From the NCBI GenBank assembly GCA_964497185.1, contig CAZCBX010000002.1, positions 124,001-188,000 of the forward strand: a stretch of DNA of 64,000 bases, in the 5' to 3' direction. Of the stretch, positions 44,161-52,089 are shown piece by piece. Under the pieces are notes generated by a model. The model saw nothing but the letters and a program-made list of their open reading frames with translations. It did not search any database and was not told the DNA's origin. Source of the DNA: CAZCBX01 sp964497185. Lineage in GTDB: Bacteria > Bdellovibrionota_G > JALEGL01 > JAGRMV01. Positions within the stretch are counted from its first letter, which is position 1; the number at the start of each line of letters is the position of its first letter. A program made the position numbers and the translations under genes.

Positions 44161-45315
44161 ATGGCCACCGAATTACCCAACGCCAACGCGCGCAAAGTTA
44201 AACCTCAAGTTCAAAGTAATCCCATTGCCGATAATATTTCCGGTATTCAAAGCATTGTTGCCGTTTCAAGCGGCAAGGGTGGGGTAGGCAAATCCACCAT
44301 TTCCACCAATTTGGCCGTTAGCCTTGCACAAGCAGGCTATAAGGTTGGCTTGATGGATGCAGATGTATACGGACCTTCCGTGTCCAAAATGTTGGGCGGC
44401 AAAGGACTGCAGCCCAAACAAGAAAATGGCAAACTCGTCCCCATTGAAAAATATGGCGTGCGATGGATGTCCATGGCGCTTCTCACCGACGAAGATACGC
44501 CCGTGATTTGGCGCGGCCCCATGGCCACCCGTTTGATCAACCAATTTTTGGGACAGGTTGCCTGGGGCGAGCTGGATTATCTCTTGATTGATTTACCCCC
44601 CGGCACCGGCGATGTTCAATTAACCCTAACCCAATCCATCCCATTAACGGGTGCGATTGTGGTTAGCTCCCCACAGCAAGTGGCTGTGGAGGTCACCATG
44701 CGCGGCATGAAAATGTTTGATGAAGTGCGTGTGCCCATATTGGGCATGGTGGAAAACATGAGCGGTTTTGTGTGTCCCCAGTGCAACCAGGTGACGCCCG
44801 TTTTTGATCAAGGACATTTGGAAAACAAAGCCAAAGAGCTGGGTATTGCATTTTTAGGCCAGATTCCTTTGGATCCAACCATTACGTTGGGGGGCGATGA
44901 CGGCGCGCCTGTGGCCACCCATGAAGATTCATTGGTTGCTCAGCGGTTTACCGAAATGGCCAAAACCTTGAATCAAATTGTGAAAAAAACCCTCACCGAA
45001 ACGGCCAACAATCAGACTTCACCAACCCAAATTTCATCCGACCATGATCACTTGTTATTAATGTGGAAGGACAATAGCGTATCGGAAATTCCTTTTAAAG
45101 AGTTACGTTTTGCATGCCCTTGCGCCCAATGTGTCAGTGAAGTGACGGGCAAACGCATGATCGAAATGTCCGACATCAAAGACAACATCGAGCCCACCGG
45201 CTTTCGCCCGGTCGGCAAATATGGCCTGCAAATTCATTGGAACGATGGCCACAACACCGGCATTTACACGTTTAACCATCTTCAATCATTGGCAGATCCT
45301 AAACCTGCTCTGTAA
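44161..45315 (+). CDS. Mrp/ApbC iron-sulfur carrier ATPase fused to DUF971
   Basis: P-loop ATPase that carries Fe-S clusters. The deviant Walker A is SSGKGGVGKSTIS, with DADVYGPSVSKMLG, LLIDLPPGTGDVQL and the cluster-binding CxxC in FVCPQCNQ. The last 90 residues (HLLLMWKDNSVSEIPFKELR..., ACPCAQC, GLQIHWNDGHNTGIYTF) are a DUF971 domain. The N-terminal MIP18/DUF59 domain of many homologues is absent. The plant chloroplast protein HCF101 has DUF59-Mrp-DUF971, so this is a shortened relative of that layout. The ATG at 44161 is preferred to the upstream TTG. Confidence 0.93.
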   Translation: MATELPNANARKVKPQVQSNPIADNISGIQSIVAVSSGKGGVGKSTISTNLAVSLAQAGYKVGLMDADVYGPSVSKMLGGKGLQPKQENGKLVPIEKYGVRWMSMALLTDEDTPVIWRGPMATRLINQFLGQVAWGELDYLLIDLPPGTGDVQLTLTQSIPLTGAIVVSSPQQVAVEVTMRGMKMFDEVRVPILGMVENMSGFVCPQCNQVTPVFDQGHLENKAKELGIAFLGQIPLDPTITLGGDDGAPVATHEDSLVAQRFTEMAKTLNQIVKKTLTETANNQTSPTQISSDHDHLLLMWKDNSVSEIPFKELRFACPCAQCVSEVTGKRMIEMSDIKDNIEPTGFRPVGKYGLQIHWNDGHNTGIYTFNHLQSLADPKPAL

Positions 45316-45363
45316 AGTGATCTCACCCCTACCTTTGAGGGAAAAAACAGTGTGGTTTACCAT

Positions 45364-45392
45364 TTGACTTTATGCGTTAAAATGGATAGCAT
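45364..45392 (+). promoter_or_regulatory. promoter of the Calx-beta lipoprotein gene
   Basis: TTGACT at 45364-45369, 17 bases, TAGCAT at 45387-45392. The first 16 bases (TTGACTTTATGCGTTA) are identical to those of the promoter at 47639. CCATTT and AAATGG flank the -35 and spacer as an imperfectly placed inverted pair. Confidence 0.55.
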
Positions 45393-45457
45393 ACAAACAA
45401 AATAAAGACTTTTAGGGCTTAGGCTTTCATTGATATTTTCCAATCAAGGAGATGACG

Positions 45458-47614
45458 TTGTCACAATCAAAAAAGATTACTTTTATGGGCTTATTTGCAG
45501 CAATCATTTTAGTGGGCCTAGGGACTTACACCAATTGCGGCAGTGAAGGGACAGATCCAGCCAACACGGGCGTCAATTTTAATGACGAAAATCCCACCCC
45601 TGACCCCATTGGCAACGATAGCTATAACTTTAACGTTGGCTATACAATGTCGGGCACGATTGTGTCAGAAACAGTGGGTAGTGTAGAGCTCAATTTTGAG
45701 TTGCACCCGCTGGACGACAATGCCACCCTGGCATCTTTTTGGGAAGATCTACCCGCCGACGGCATTAGCGTTCCCATCAACTGGGGTGGAACCGCCACGC
45801 AAGGCCAAGATTACACCGTCACTGCCACTGAGCTGGTTTTTACACCTGAAATATCTTCTCGAACAGTGACCGTCAACATCATTGCTGATGCCGTTCAAGA
45901 TGAATCGGCTGAAACCATTACATTTGAGCTCGATGTTTCCCACATTACATCATTAAATGCCACGCCGCTTGGCACCATCATTGTGACAAATTTTAATGCG
46001 GTACTACCCACCCTAACCCTAGGTGCCACCTCTGGCATTAACCCTACCAGCACCACGACGGAAGGCGCTTCACAGCTGACGTTTTACATTGAAAGTTCAG
46101 AGACATTTTCTGAAACCATCAATTTTGATGCGAGTGATTTTATTTTGAGTGGCAGTGCAGTGGAGGGCGAAGATTACACCATTGTAAATATTTTCCCTCT
46201 CAATGCAGGACAAACTCAAACCACCATGCAGGTGATGATTGAAGATGATGCGTTGTATGAACTGGAAGAAACAGCCATTTTGGCTTTGGCTTCTACATCC
46301 GCTTACAATGCGGGTACACCGTTGACTTTGACCATTGAGGACAACGATTCGCTGCCAGTGGTGACTGCAAGCCGAAATTACATGAATTTGGTGGAGGGCG
46401 CGGCCATTGGCAAAGGCAACAATATCTTTTTCACCCTCGACCAACCCAGTAGCGTAAACACCGTGATTACTTTAACCCCTTTTGCACCTGGATCCAACGC
46501 ATCTGCTACGTCTGATGTTTATTATCCTTCTACGGTTATGATTCCGGCGGGTCAGGTATCGGCCACAGCAAGTATCTCAGCACCTGCCGACACCACCCAA
46601 GAAGAATTGGAATGGTTGCATTTAAACGTATCGGTCGCCCAAGGCGCTGAATATCAAGGCCATAGCATTTCAGTGATGGTGAACGACCCCAGCACCATGG
46701 GCCCGCAATCAGCCTATGCCGACTCCATGGTTTTTATTTGGTACACCTCTGAAGATGGTCAATCGGTTCAGCTTCCTCTTTCCGAAAACTTTTATTCAAA
46801 CGGTTCAGCTTATGACAATGACATCAATTTTATGGTGGACTGGGGTGATGAATCTACCCCGCAACAAGTCACCAGTGAAAATGACGTTCATAAGTTCAAT
46901 AGTTACGATCAAGCAGGAACTTATACAGTCATATTAACCGGAACGTTAAATCATATTTCGTTTTCAGGCAACACGCGCTTGCTTGCCGTGCATAATTTGG
47001 GAGATATGACTTGGCAAAGTTTTGTTTCGACTTTTCAAAACTGTACGAACTTAAGTGTGGTCAATGGGGGTGAAACAAGCGGTGTCATCGACCTTTCAGC
47101 CATGTTTTCTGGTGCAACCAATGTAAGGGTTGATACTTCCAACTGGAATACCTCCAACGTAAATAGAGCCAATGCAACCTTTTTAAATGCTCTAAAAGCA
47201 GATCCAGATGTGTCCAATTGGGATGTGTCAGGGATTTCCAATTTTTCAAGGATGTTCGAAAATGCTCAAATGGCCGATCCCGATGTCAGCAACTGGACCT
47301 TTGATCAATTTTTTACCCGTATGAATGATATGTTTAAAAATGCTTCAGAGGCCAACCCAGATTTGTCGAATTGGAACTTTAGTAAAATAAAATTCATGCC
47401 CAACATGTTTACGGGTGCAAGCTCCTTTTCGGTTGAAAATTATACAGATATGCTTATTCAATTTGATGCCACCACCAATGGATGTGGCTCAGGCGGAGGC
47501 AGCGGGATTTGTACATTGGATGTCGATGCTCAATACAATTCAACTGCGGCCAGTGCTAGAGCAAGCTTGATTGCGGGTGGATGGACCATCAACGATGGGG
47601 GATTGGCACCGTAA
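45458..47614 (+). CDS. Calx-beta and BspA-like (DUF285) surface lipoprotein
   Basis: Hydrophobic N terminus (ITFMGLFAAIILVGLGTYTNC) with a Cys at the expected lipid site, though the TN before it is not a classical lipobox. Then come at least two Calx-beta-type repeats (with GTATQGQDYTVTATELVFTP and GSAVEGEDYTIVN), a third more diverged one, a region with VDWGDES typical of PKD-like folds, and a C-terminal DUF285 block (MFSGATNVRVDTSNWNTS; DVSNWDVSGISNFSRMF). AAGGAG at 45446-45451 sits directly against an ATG at 45452 but six bases from the TTG at 45458, so TTG is the likelier start. Adhesion or surface structure is inferred. Confidence 0.82.
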   Translation: MSQSKKITFMGLFAAIILVGLGTYTNCGSEGTDPANTGVNFNDENPTPDPIGNDSYNFNVGYTMSGTIVSETVGSVELNFELHPLDDNATLASFWEDLPADGISVPINWGGTATQGQDYTVTATELVFTPEISSRTVTVNIIADAVQDESAETITFELDVSHITSLNATPLGTIIVTNFNAVLPTLTLGATSGINPTSTTTEGASQLTFYIESSETFSETINFDASDFILSGSAVEGEDYTIVNIFPLNAGQTQTTMQVMIEDDALYELEETAILALASTSAYNAGTPLTLTIEDNDSLPVVTASRNYMNLVEGAAIGKGNNIFFTLDQPSSVNTVITLTPFAPGSNASATSDVYYPSTVMIPAGQVSATASISAPADTTQEELEWLHLNVSVAQGAEYQGHSISVMVNDPSTMGPQSAYADSMVFIWYTSEDGQSVQLPLSENFYSNGSAYDNDINFMVDWGDESTPQQVTSENDVHKFNSYDQAGTYTVILTGTLNHISFSGNTRLLAVHNLGDMTWQSFVSTFQNCTNLSVVNGGETSGVIDLSAMFSGATNVRVDTSNWNTSNVNRANATFLNALKADPDVSNWDVSGISNFSRMFENAQMADPDVSNWTFDQFFTRMNDMFKNASEANPDLSNWNFSKIKFMPNMFTGASSFSVENYTDMLIQFDATTNGCGSGGGSGICTLDVDAQYNSTAASARASLIAGGWTINDGGLAP

Positions 47615-47630
47615 CAAATTTTGATGCGAA

Positions 47631-47658
47631 AACGCATATTGACTTTATGCGTTATTTT
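47631..47658 (+). terminator. possible terminator of the lipoprotein gene, overlapping the next promoter
   Basis: AACGCAT and ATGCGTT form a 7-bp stem with a 9-base loop followed by ATTTTT. The loop contains the -35 box of the next promoter, so terminator and promoter, or operator and promoter, share the same bases. Confidence 0.45.
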
Positions 47659-47667
47659 TAGTACAAT
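47639..47667 (+). promoter_or_regulatory. promoter of the small exported protein gene, probably leaderless
   Basis: TTGACT at 47639-47644, 17 bases, TACAAT at 47662-47667. The ATG at 47674 lies six bases beyond the -10, so the transcript should start at or next to the start codon. Confidence 0.6.
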
Positions 47668-47673
47668 TTGCGC

Positions 47674-48165
47674 ATGATGAAGCATTTCTACGTATGTTTA
47701 GCAGGGATTTTCACGCTTGGTTTTGTGGCTCCCCATGTTCAGGCCCAGTCGATGGAAAGCAAGTTTTTAGACGAAGTTGGCCAATATTTTACCAAACACT
47801 GTTCGGAAATTGAGATGGTTCAGTCCTCCTTGCAGCCCAAAAGCAATTTATGGGATAGCATTTTGGTCACTTGTGATTCCATCAAAGTTTTCGAGGCAAA
47901 AAACTACTTTGAAACCGTCAATGATCCGAAGGGGTATTTGAAAGTGGTGATTTCAGACCCGGATGTATACAATGAGCTACCCACTGCAGAACCGCAGGGG
48001 GGATGGAAATTTGAGAATATCAACGAATTTACTTTTCAGGCGTTGGTCCAAAGAGTGGACACGAAAATTTTTAAAGACGTTACACCTGAAAAAACGCTTA
48101 AAAAAGCTTCTTCTTCAGACAGACCGCTTTCCGCGTCTCAGTATCGCCATTTTTCAAAAAAATAA
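47674..48165 (+). CDS. small exported protein of unknown function
   Basis: About 163 residues with a clear signal peptide (FYVCLAGIFTLGFVAPHVQA, cleaved before QS). The mature part has two Cys (KHCSEIE and LVTCDSI) that could form a disulphide, an FENINEFTFQALVQRVDTKI segment and a basic C terminus. No family recognised. There is no Shine-Dalgarno sequence, in keeping with the promoter position. A second ATG directly follows the first. Confidence 0.7.
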   Translation: MMKHFYVCLAGIFTLGFVAPHVQAQSMESKFLDEVGQYFTKHCSEIEMVQSSLQPKSNLWDSILVTCDSIKVFEAKNYFETVNDPKGYLKVVISDPDVYNELPTAEPQGGWKFENINEFTFQALVQRVDTKIFKDVTPEKTLKKASSSDRPLSASQYRHFSKK

Positions 48166-48195
48166 TTTTTCTGATTTTTTAGTTAAATTTTTTTT

Positions 48196-48786
48196 TTACA
48201 ATCGATGAACCCATTTTGGGATGAGCGCGTCTGCTTTTTTTAAGGCTTCTTCGCGCAGTTGGTAGGCAGGGCAGTACAGCGCCAACAAAGCCCAAAAGGC
48301 TTTGGAATGATTGAGGTGTTTTAAATGGCAGAGCTCGTGCAACAGTACATAGTCCACCAAGTCCATGGGCAAAAACAAAAGTTTTAGATTTAAATTGATG
48401 TTGCCCAATTCGGAGCAGCTGCCCCACAGGGTTTTGTGGTTTTTGATGCGCAATTGTCGGTAGGCCAGGCCACTGTTGGCTGAAAACGATTCCAAACGGG
48501 GCGAAAAATAGGTTCGGGCCAATTCGATGAGCCATTTGCGCATGCATGTTTTGAGCGCTTTGCGATCGTTCACACAGCCCAAAAACTCAATTTGCGTGGC
48601 GTGTTTGAGACAGCGAACTTGCGTTCGGCCAGGTTCAAGCCAGTACTGAAAATGAAAATGTTTTTGCGCGACGGGAATGTATACCTGGCGCGGCATAAAG
48701 GCAGGCAGGTAGGCTTTTTTCTTTGAGCCGTCGGCCACCGAAACGGCAGACGGCCGTGAAAAAAGCAGCGATAATTGTTTACGCAC
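48196..48786 (-). CDS. YgjP-type (DUF45) M48-like metallopeptidase
   Basis: A 196-residue cytosolic zinc-metallopeptidase-like protein. The zinc motif is LLHELCHLKHLNHSKAFW, with GSCSELGNINLN, the usual WGSC region, before it. Function is unproved in general. The start overlaps the FKBP stop by eight bases, so the two are co-translated. Confidence 0.88.
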   Translation of the reverse strand: MRKQLSLLFSRPSAVSVADGSKKKAYLPAFMPRQVYIPVAQKHFHFQYWLEPGRTQVRCLKHATQIEFLGCVNDRKALKTCMRKWLIELARTYFSPRLESFSANSGLAYRQLRIKNHKTLWGSCSELGNINLNLKLLFLPMDLVDYVLLHELCHLKHLNHSKAFWALLALYCPAYQLREEALKKADALIPKWVHRL

Positions 48787-49105
48787 GCAGCAGTTCGATT
48801 TCGAACACCAAGGTCGCGTTGGGGGGAATCACACCACCTGCACCGCGCTCTCCATACCCAAGCTCCGATGGAATGGTTAATTTGCGCTTGCCGCCTTCTT
48901 TCATGCCTACAAGGCCTTGGTCCCAACCTTGAATCACTTGGCCCGCGCCCACCACAAATTCAAAAGGGGTGCCACGGTCTTTGGAAGAGTCAAATTTGGT
49001 GCCGTCGGTCAGCCATCCGGTGTAGTGAACGGACACTTTGGTTTGAGGCGTGACTTCTTTGCCATTGCCGGTTTCAAGATCTTCGATTTGCAGTTGATTG
49101 GACAT
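48779..49105 (-). CDS. FKBP-type peptidyl-prolyl cis-trans isomerase
   Basis: A minimal single-domain FKBP of 108 residues. YTGWLTDGTKFDSSKDRGTPFEF, VIQGWDQGLVGMKEGGKRKLTIP and LGYGERGAG are the standard binding-pocket segments. No signal peptide, so cytosolic. GGAG precedes the start. It overlaps the YgjP gene and follows the TerB-like gene. Confidence 0.94.
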   Translation of the reverse strand: MSNQLQIEDLETGNGKEVTPQTKVSVHYTGWLTDGTKFDSSKDRGTPFEFVVGAGQVIQGWDQGLVGMKEGGKRKLTIPSELGYGERGAGGVIPPNATLVFEIELLRA

Positions 49106-49141
49106 ACAGTCTCCTTTGATGGTTGATGTTTAAAATATGGA

Positions 49142-49714
49142 TTACGCGGTGTGACCCAACGCGCGTTCGATTTTATCTATGGCTTCTTGTTCAGAATCTG
49201 AAATTTTTGCGCCCAAGCCCAAAAAGGATCGGCTGGCGTTGGCCACCGAGCGAACTTTGCTGATAATATTGAGTGCAAGTCCACGCGCTTGATTTTCGGA
49301 GAAGGTGGGTAAAAGCTCTTCCACCCAGTGAGCCCATAGCTTAAACATTTCTTCGCCAGGATTTTGCTCTGTCCAAGACTCGATGAGTTCCATGGCAGGG
49401 GTGCCAGCCATGATGCCATGCTCTTGTGCGGCTTTGATCACCGCTTCTTTTTCTTTGTCATCCAAATTGCCATCGGCCCATCCCACATAGGTGATGGGGA
49501 AAAGCACCAACGCTGTAATTTGATCTGGTGTAATGTCATGGTCTACCAGAGCTTTGAGCAATTCTTCATCCCGAACGCCGGTGATGTCTGCAATGATTTT
49601 TTCAGGCTGATCTTTCTGTAAACTGGCCTTAAGCTTTTGCAACTGCTCCGCCTCTAGGCGATTGAAATATTCGGCCTCAAAAGCCTGGCCTCGCTCTTTT
49701 AATGCATCCGACAT
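49142..49714 (-). CDS. TerB-like alpha-helical hypothetical protein
   Basis: About 190 residues, mainly helical and acidic. The middle segment ALVLFPITYVGWADGNLDDKEKEAVIKAAQE has the WADG-x-x-D/E-x-E-x-x-x-I pattern of tellurite-resistance TerB folds. An AAGGAG site supports the ATG at 49714 rather than the open frame 20 codons upstream. The function of this group is unknown. Confidence 0.75.
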   Translation of the reverse strand: MSDALKERGQAFEAEYFNRLEAEQLQKLKASLQKDQPEKIIADITGVRDEELLKALVDHDITPDQITALVLFPITYVGWADGNLDDKEKEAVIKAAQEHGIMAGTPAMELIESWTEQNPGEEMFKLWAHWVEELLPTFSENQARGLALNIISKVRSVANASRSFLGLGAKISDSEQEAIDKIERALGHTA

Positions 49715-49822
49715 GATGTCTCCTTGTGTATATATATGAAAGTTTCTTCTACCAAAGCATGAGACCATACTCAATGATTTTATGCGCCACCTACCAGGTG
49801 CAAAGTAGGGTAAAATGAAAAA

Positions 49823-51400
49823 TTAAAACTTTGCATGATCCGCCAAATTCCATAATTTTTGATAAATGGGCGGCATTTCTCCCTGGTCTACCAATGCATT
49901 GGTTGCAACACGCGGATAAAGCTGGGCATATTCTTTCACCACAGATGGAGCTATTCGACGCATGAGATGAAAAGGCCGAACTTTTTCGGGTGCATCCAGC
50001 CCAATGGCGCCAATGATTTCCGCAGCACTTGCGACGGTCTCGTGATGATATTGTTGCACGCGTTTGATTTTATCAGGTATATGAATGCCACGCACCAGTT
50101 CAGGTCGCGTGGTTGCAACGCCAGTAGGGCAGTGATTGGTATTGCAGCGTAAGGCTTGAATGCAGCCCAAGGCAATCATCATGGCACGGGCACTAGAGCA
50201 CAAGTCGGCGCCAAGACCCAAATGTTTTACCACATCAAATCCATTGGTAACTTTTCCAGCTGAAATTATTTTGATGCGGTCTCGATAGCCAATGCCGCGT
50301 ACTGCATTATCAATAAAAATAAGCGCATCAAACAATGGAGAGCCAATGGAATTGGAAAATTCCAAAGGAGCCGCTCCAGTCCCACCTTCACCGCCGTCTA
50401 CTGATATATAGTCCGGAGCGATGCCGGTATTCACAATGGCTTTGCAGATTGATAAAAATTCTATACGACGGCCCAAACAAAGTTTGATGCCCACAGGTTT
50501 ACCACCTGAATTTTCCCGCAATCGTGCGACAAACTCGAGCAGCTCGACGGGGGTTGAAAAGGTGGAGTGCGTAGGTGGAGAAATCACATCTTGACCCAAT
50601 GGAACATTGCGAATGCGTGAAATTTCTTTTGTTACTTTAACACCAGGTAGAATACCACCATGACCTGGCTTTGCTCCTTGAGAAAGTTTTAATTCAATCA
50701 TTTTGACTTCAGGACGTTGACTGTTCTCTTTGTACAAAGCAGGATCAAACGTGCCATCATGGTTTCTGGCCCCAAAGTATCCTGTACCAATCTGCCAGAT
50801 TAAATCGCCACCATGTCGAAGATGGTGATCAGAAATGCCACCTTCACCCGTATTGTGCGCAAATTTACCCAGCAGCGCTGCACCATTGAGACATTCAATG
50901 GCTCGGCTACTCAAAGAACCATAGCTCATGGCTGATACATTCAATATACTGGCACAATAAGGGTATTTAGAAAAGTGTTGTCCTATGGTGACCCGCATTC
51001 GTTTTTGATTCACAAGTTTGGGCGCAAGGGAATGATTGACCCATTCATAGCCTATTTCGTAGACATCCTTTTGAGTGCCAAAGGGAAGGGTGTCGAGCTG
51101 TTTTTTGGCACGCTGATAAATCACTGAGCGTTGCTGACGACTCAGTGGTTTGCCATCGGTGTTGGATTCAATAAAATATTGCTGAATTTCAGGGCGTACC
51201 ATTTCCAAAAGATATCGAAAATGCCCCAACACCGGAAAGTTGCGCAAAATTGTGTGCTTTTGTTGTGTAAAATCGTAGAGGCCAAGTATGAAAATGGGGG
51301 CCAGGGCGCAAAGATACCAAAACAGGGTCCAGTTCTGCCAATGAGTAACGATGAGGCCAGCCAGGTACCCAGCGGTCAACCATAGAAATTCTCTGCGCAT
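49823..51400 (-). CDS. FMN-binding glutamate synthase-like protein
   Basis: 525 residues. One or two N-terminal membrane helices (WLTAGYLAGLIVTHW; LFWYLCALAPIFILGLY) are followed by the FMN/Fe-S domain of glutamate synthase. Landmarks are MSYGSLSSRAIECLNGAA, NTGEGGIS, QGAKPGHGGILPG, DGGEGGTGAAPLEF and the Cys group RCNTNHCPTG for a 3Fe-4S cluster. It lacks the N-terminal amidotransferase domain, as do related stand-alone proteins whose reaction is not settled. AAAGGA supports the ATG at 51400. Monocistronic or loosely linked to marC. Confidence 0.9.
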   Translation of the reverse strand: MRREFLWLTAGYLAGLIVTHWQNWTLFWYLCALAPIFILGLYDFTQQKHTILRNFPVLGHFRYLLEMVRPEIQQYFIESNTDGKPLSRQQRSVIYQRAKKQLDTLPFGTQKDVYEIGYEWVNHSLAPKLVNQKRMRVTIGQHFSKYPYCASILNVSAMSYGSLSSRAIECLNGAALLGKFAHNTGEGGISDHHLRHGGDLIWQIGTGYFGARNHDGTFDPALYKENSQRPEVKMIELKLSQGAKPGHGGILPGVKVTKEISRIRNVPLGQDVISPPTHSTFSTPVELLEFVARLRENSGGKPVGIKLCLGRRIEFLSICKAIVNTGIAPDYISVDGGEGGTGAAPLEFSNSIGSPLFDALIFIDNAVRGIGYRDRIKIISAGKVTNGFDVVKHLGLGADLCSSARAMMIALGCIQALRCNTNHCPTGVATTRPELVRGIHIPDKIKRVQQYHHETVASAAEIIGAIGLDAPEKVRPFHLMRRIAPSVVKEYAQLYPRVATNALVDQGEMPPIYQKLWNLADHAKF

Positions 51401-51428
51401 TTTTTTGTCCTTTTTAAGATGGATGTGG

Positions 51429-52031
51429 CTAAGGCGTACCTTGCGCAATGATATCCATGATGCCTGTACGGATGATCATAATGGCAATGGAAGCCAAAAG
51501 TAAATTGGCTATTTTAGAGATGCCTTCGGCACCACCTTTGCCAATGAGTTTAATTAAACGGTTAGCAAAGGTAAACAGCACAGCAGTTATGATGAGATTG
51601 ACTGTTAGTGATAAAAGTGTGATGGCCATGCCAACTTTATCGATCAGCACGAACATGGAGCTCATGGTTCCGGGACCCATGACCAAAGGCATGCCCAATG
51701 GCACCACACCAATGGAATCGGTGTACTTTTCTTTTCGTTTAGAAATTGAAAAAACCAAATCATGAATACTGAGAATTAGCAGAATTAACCCGCCGGCAAT
51801 TTTAAAATCGGAAATTCGAATACCCATGAAGGAAAAAATTTCCTTGCCCAAAAAAAGGAAAATAACACCAATAAGCCCAGCAGTGATTAGCGCTTTGATC
51901 AAAATATTTTTTTTGGTTTTATCATTCAGATCTTCGGTCATGCCTGTGTAGACAGGAGTTAAACCAATGGCATCAATGGCTACAAATATCGGAATAAATG
52001 CGGTTAAAAAGTCAGAAAAAAAACTATTCAT
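51429..52031 (-). CDS. MarC-family integral membrane protein
   Basis: 200 residues with six hydrophobic helices and the family blocks FVAIDAIGLTPVYTGMT, GIRISDFKIAGGLILL and GVVPLGMPLVMGPGTMS. The function of the family is unknown; the old link to multiple antibiotic resistance has not held up. AGAGG lies before the start. It lies between the RND pump and the glutamate synthase-like gene in the same direction. Confidence 0.92.
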   Translation of the reverse strand: MNSFFSDFLTAFIPIFVAIDAIGLTPVYTGMTEDLNDKTKKNILIKALITAGLIGVIFLFLGKEIFSFMGIRISDFKIAGGLILLILSIHDLVFSISKRKEKYTDSIGVVPLGMPLVMGPGTMSSMFVLIDKVGMAITLLSLTVNLIITAVLFTFANRLIKLIGKGGAEGISKIANLLLASIAIMIIRTGIMDIIAQGTP

Positions 52032-52089
52032 TCGTTTGCCTCTTTATACTTCCTGTCCTGCTATGGGTGAACAAATATGCATGGCTTAC

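Noticed and set aside
45452..45454. ATG at 45452 as start of the lipoprotein
   Set aside because: AAGGAG directly abuts it, leaving no spacer, whereas the TTG at 45458 has the ideal six bases.
49786..49798. CACCT-ACC-AGGTG hairpin as a terminator
   Set aside because: Five-base stem without a T-run in the direction of the upstream gene. Too weak to call.
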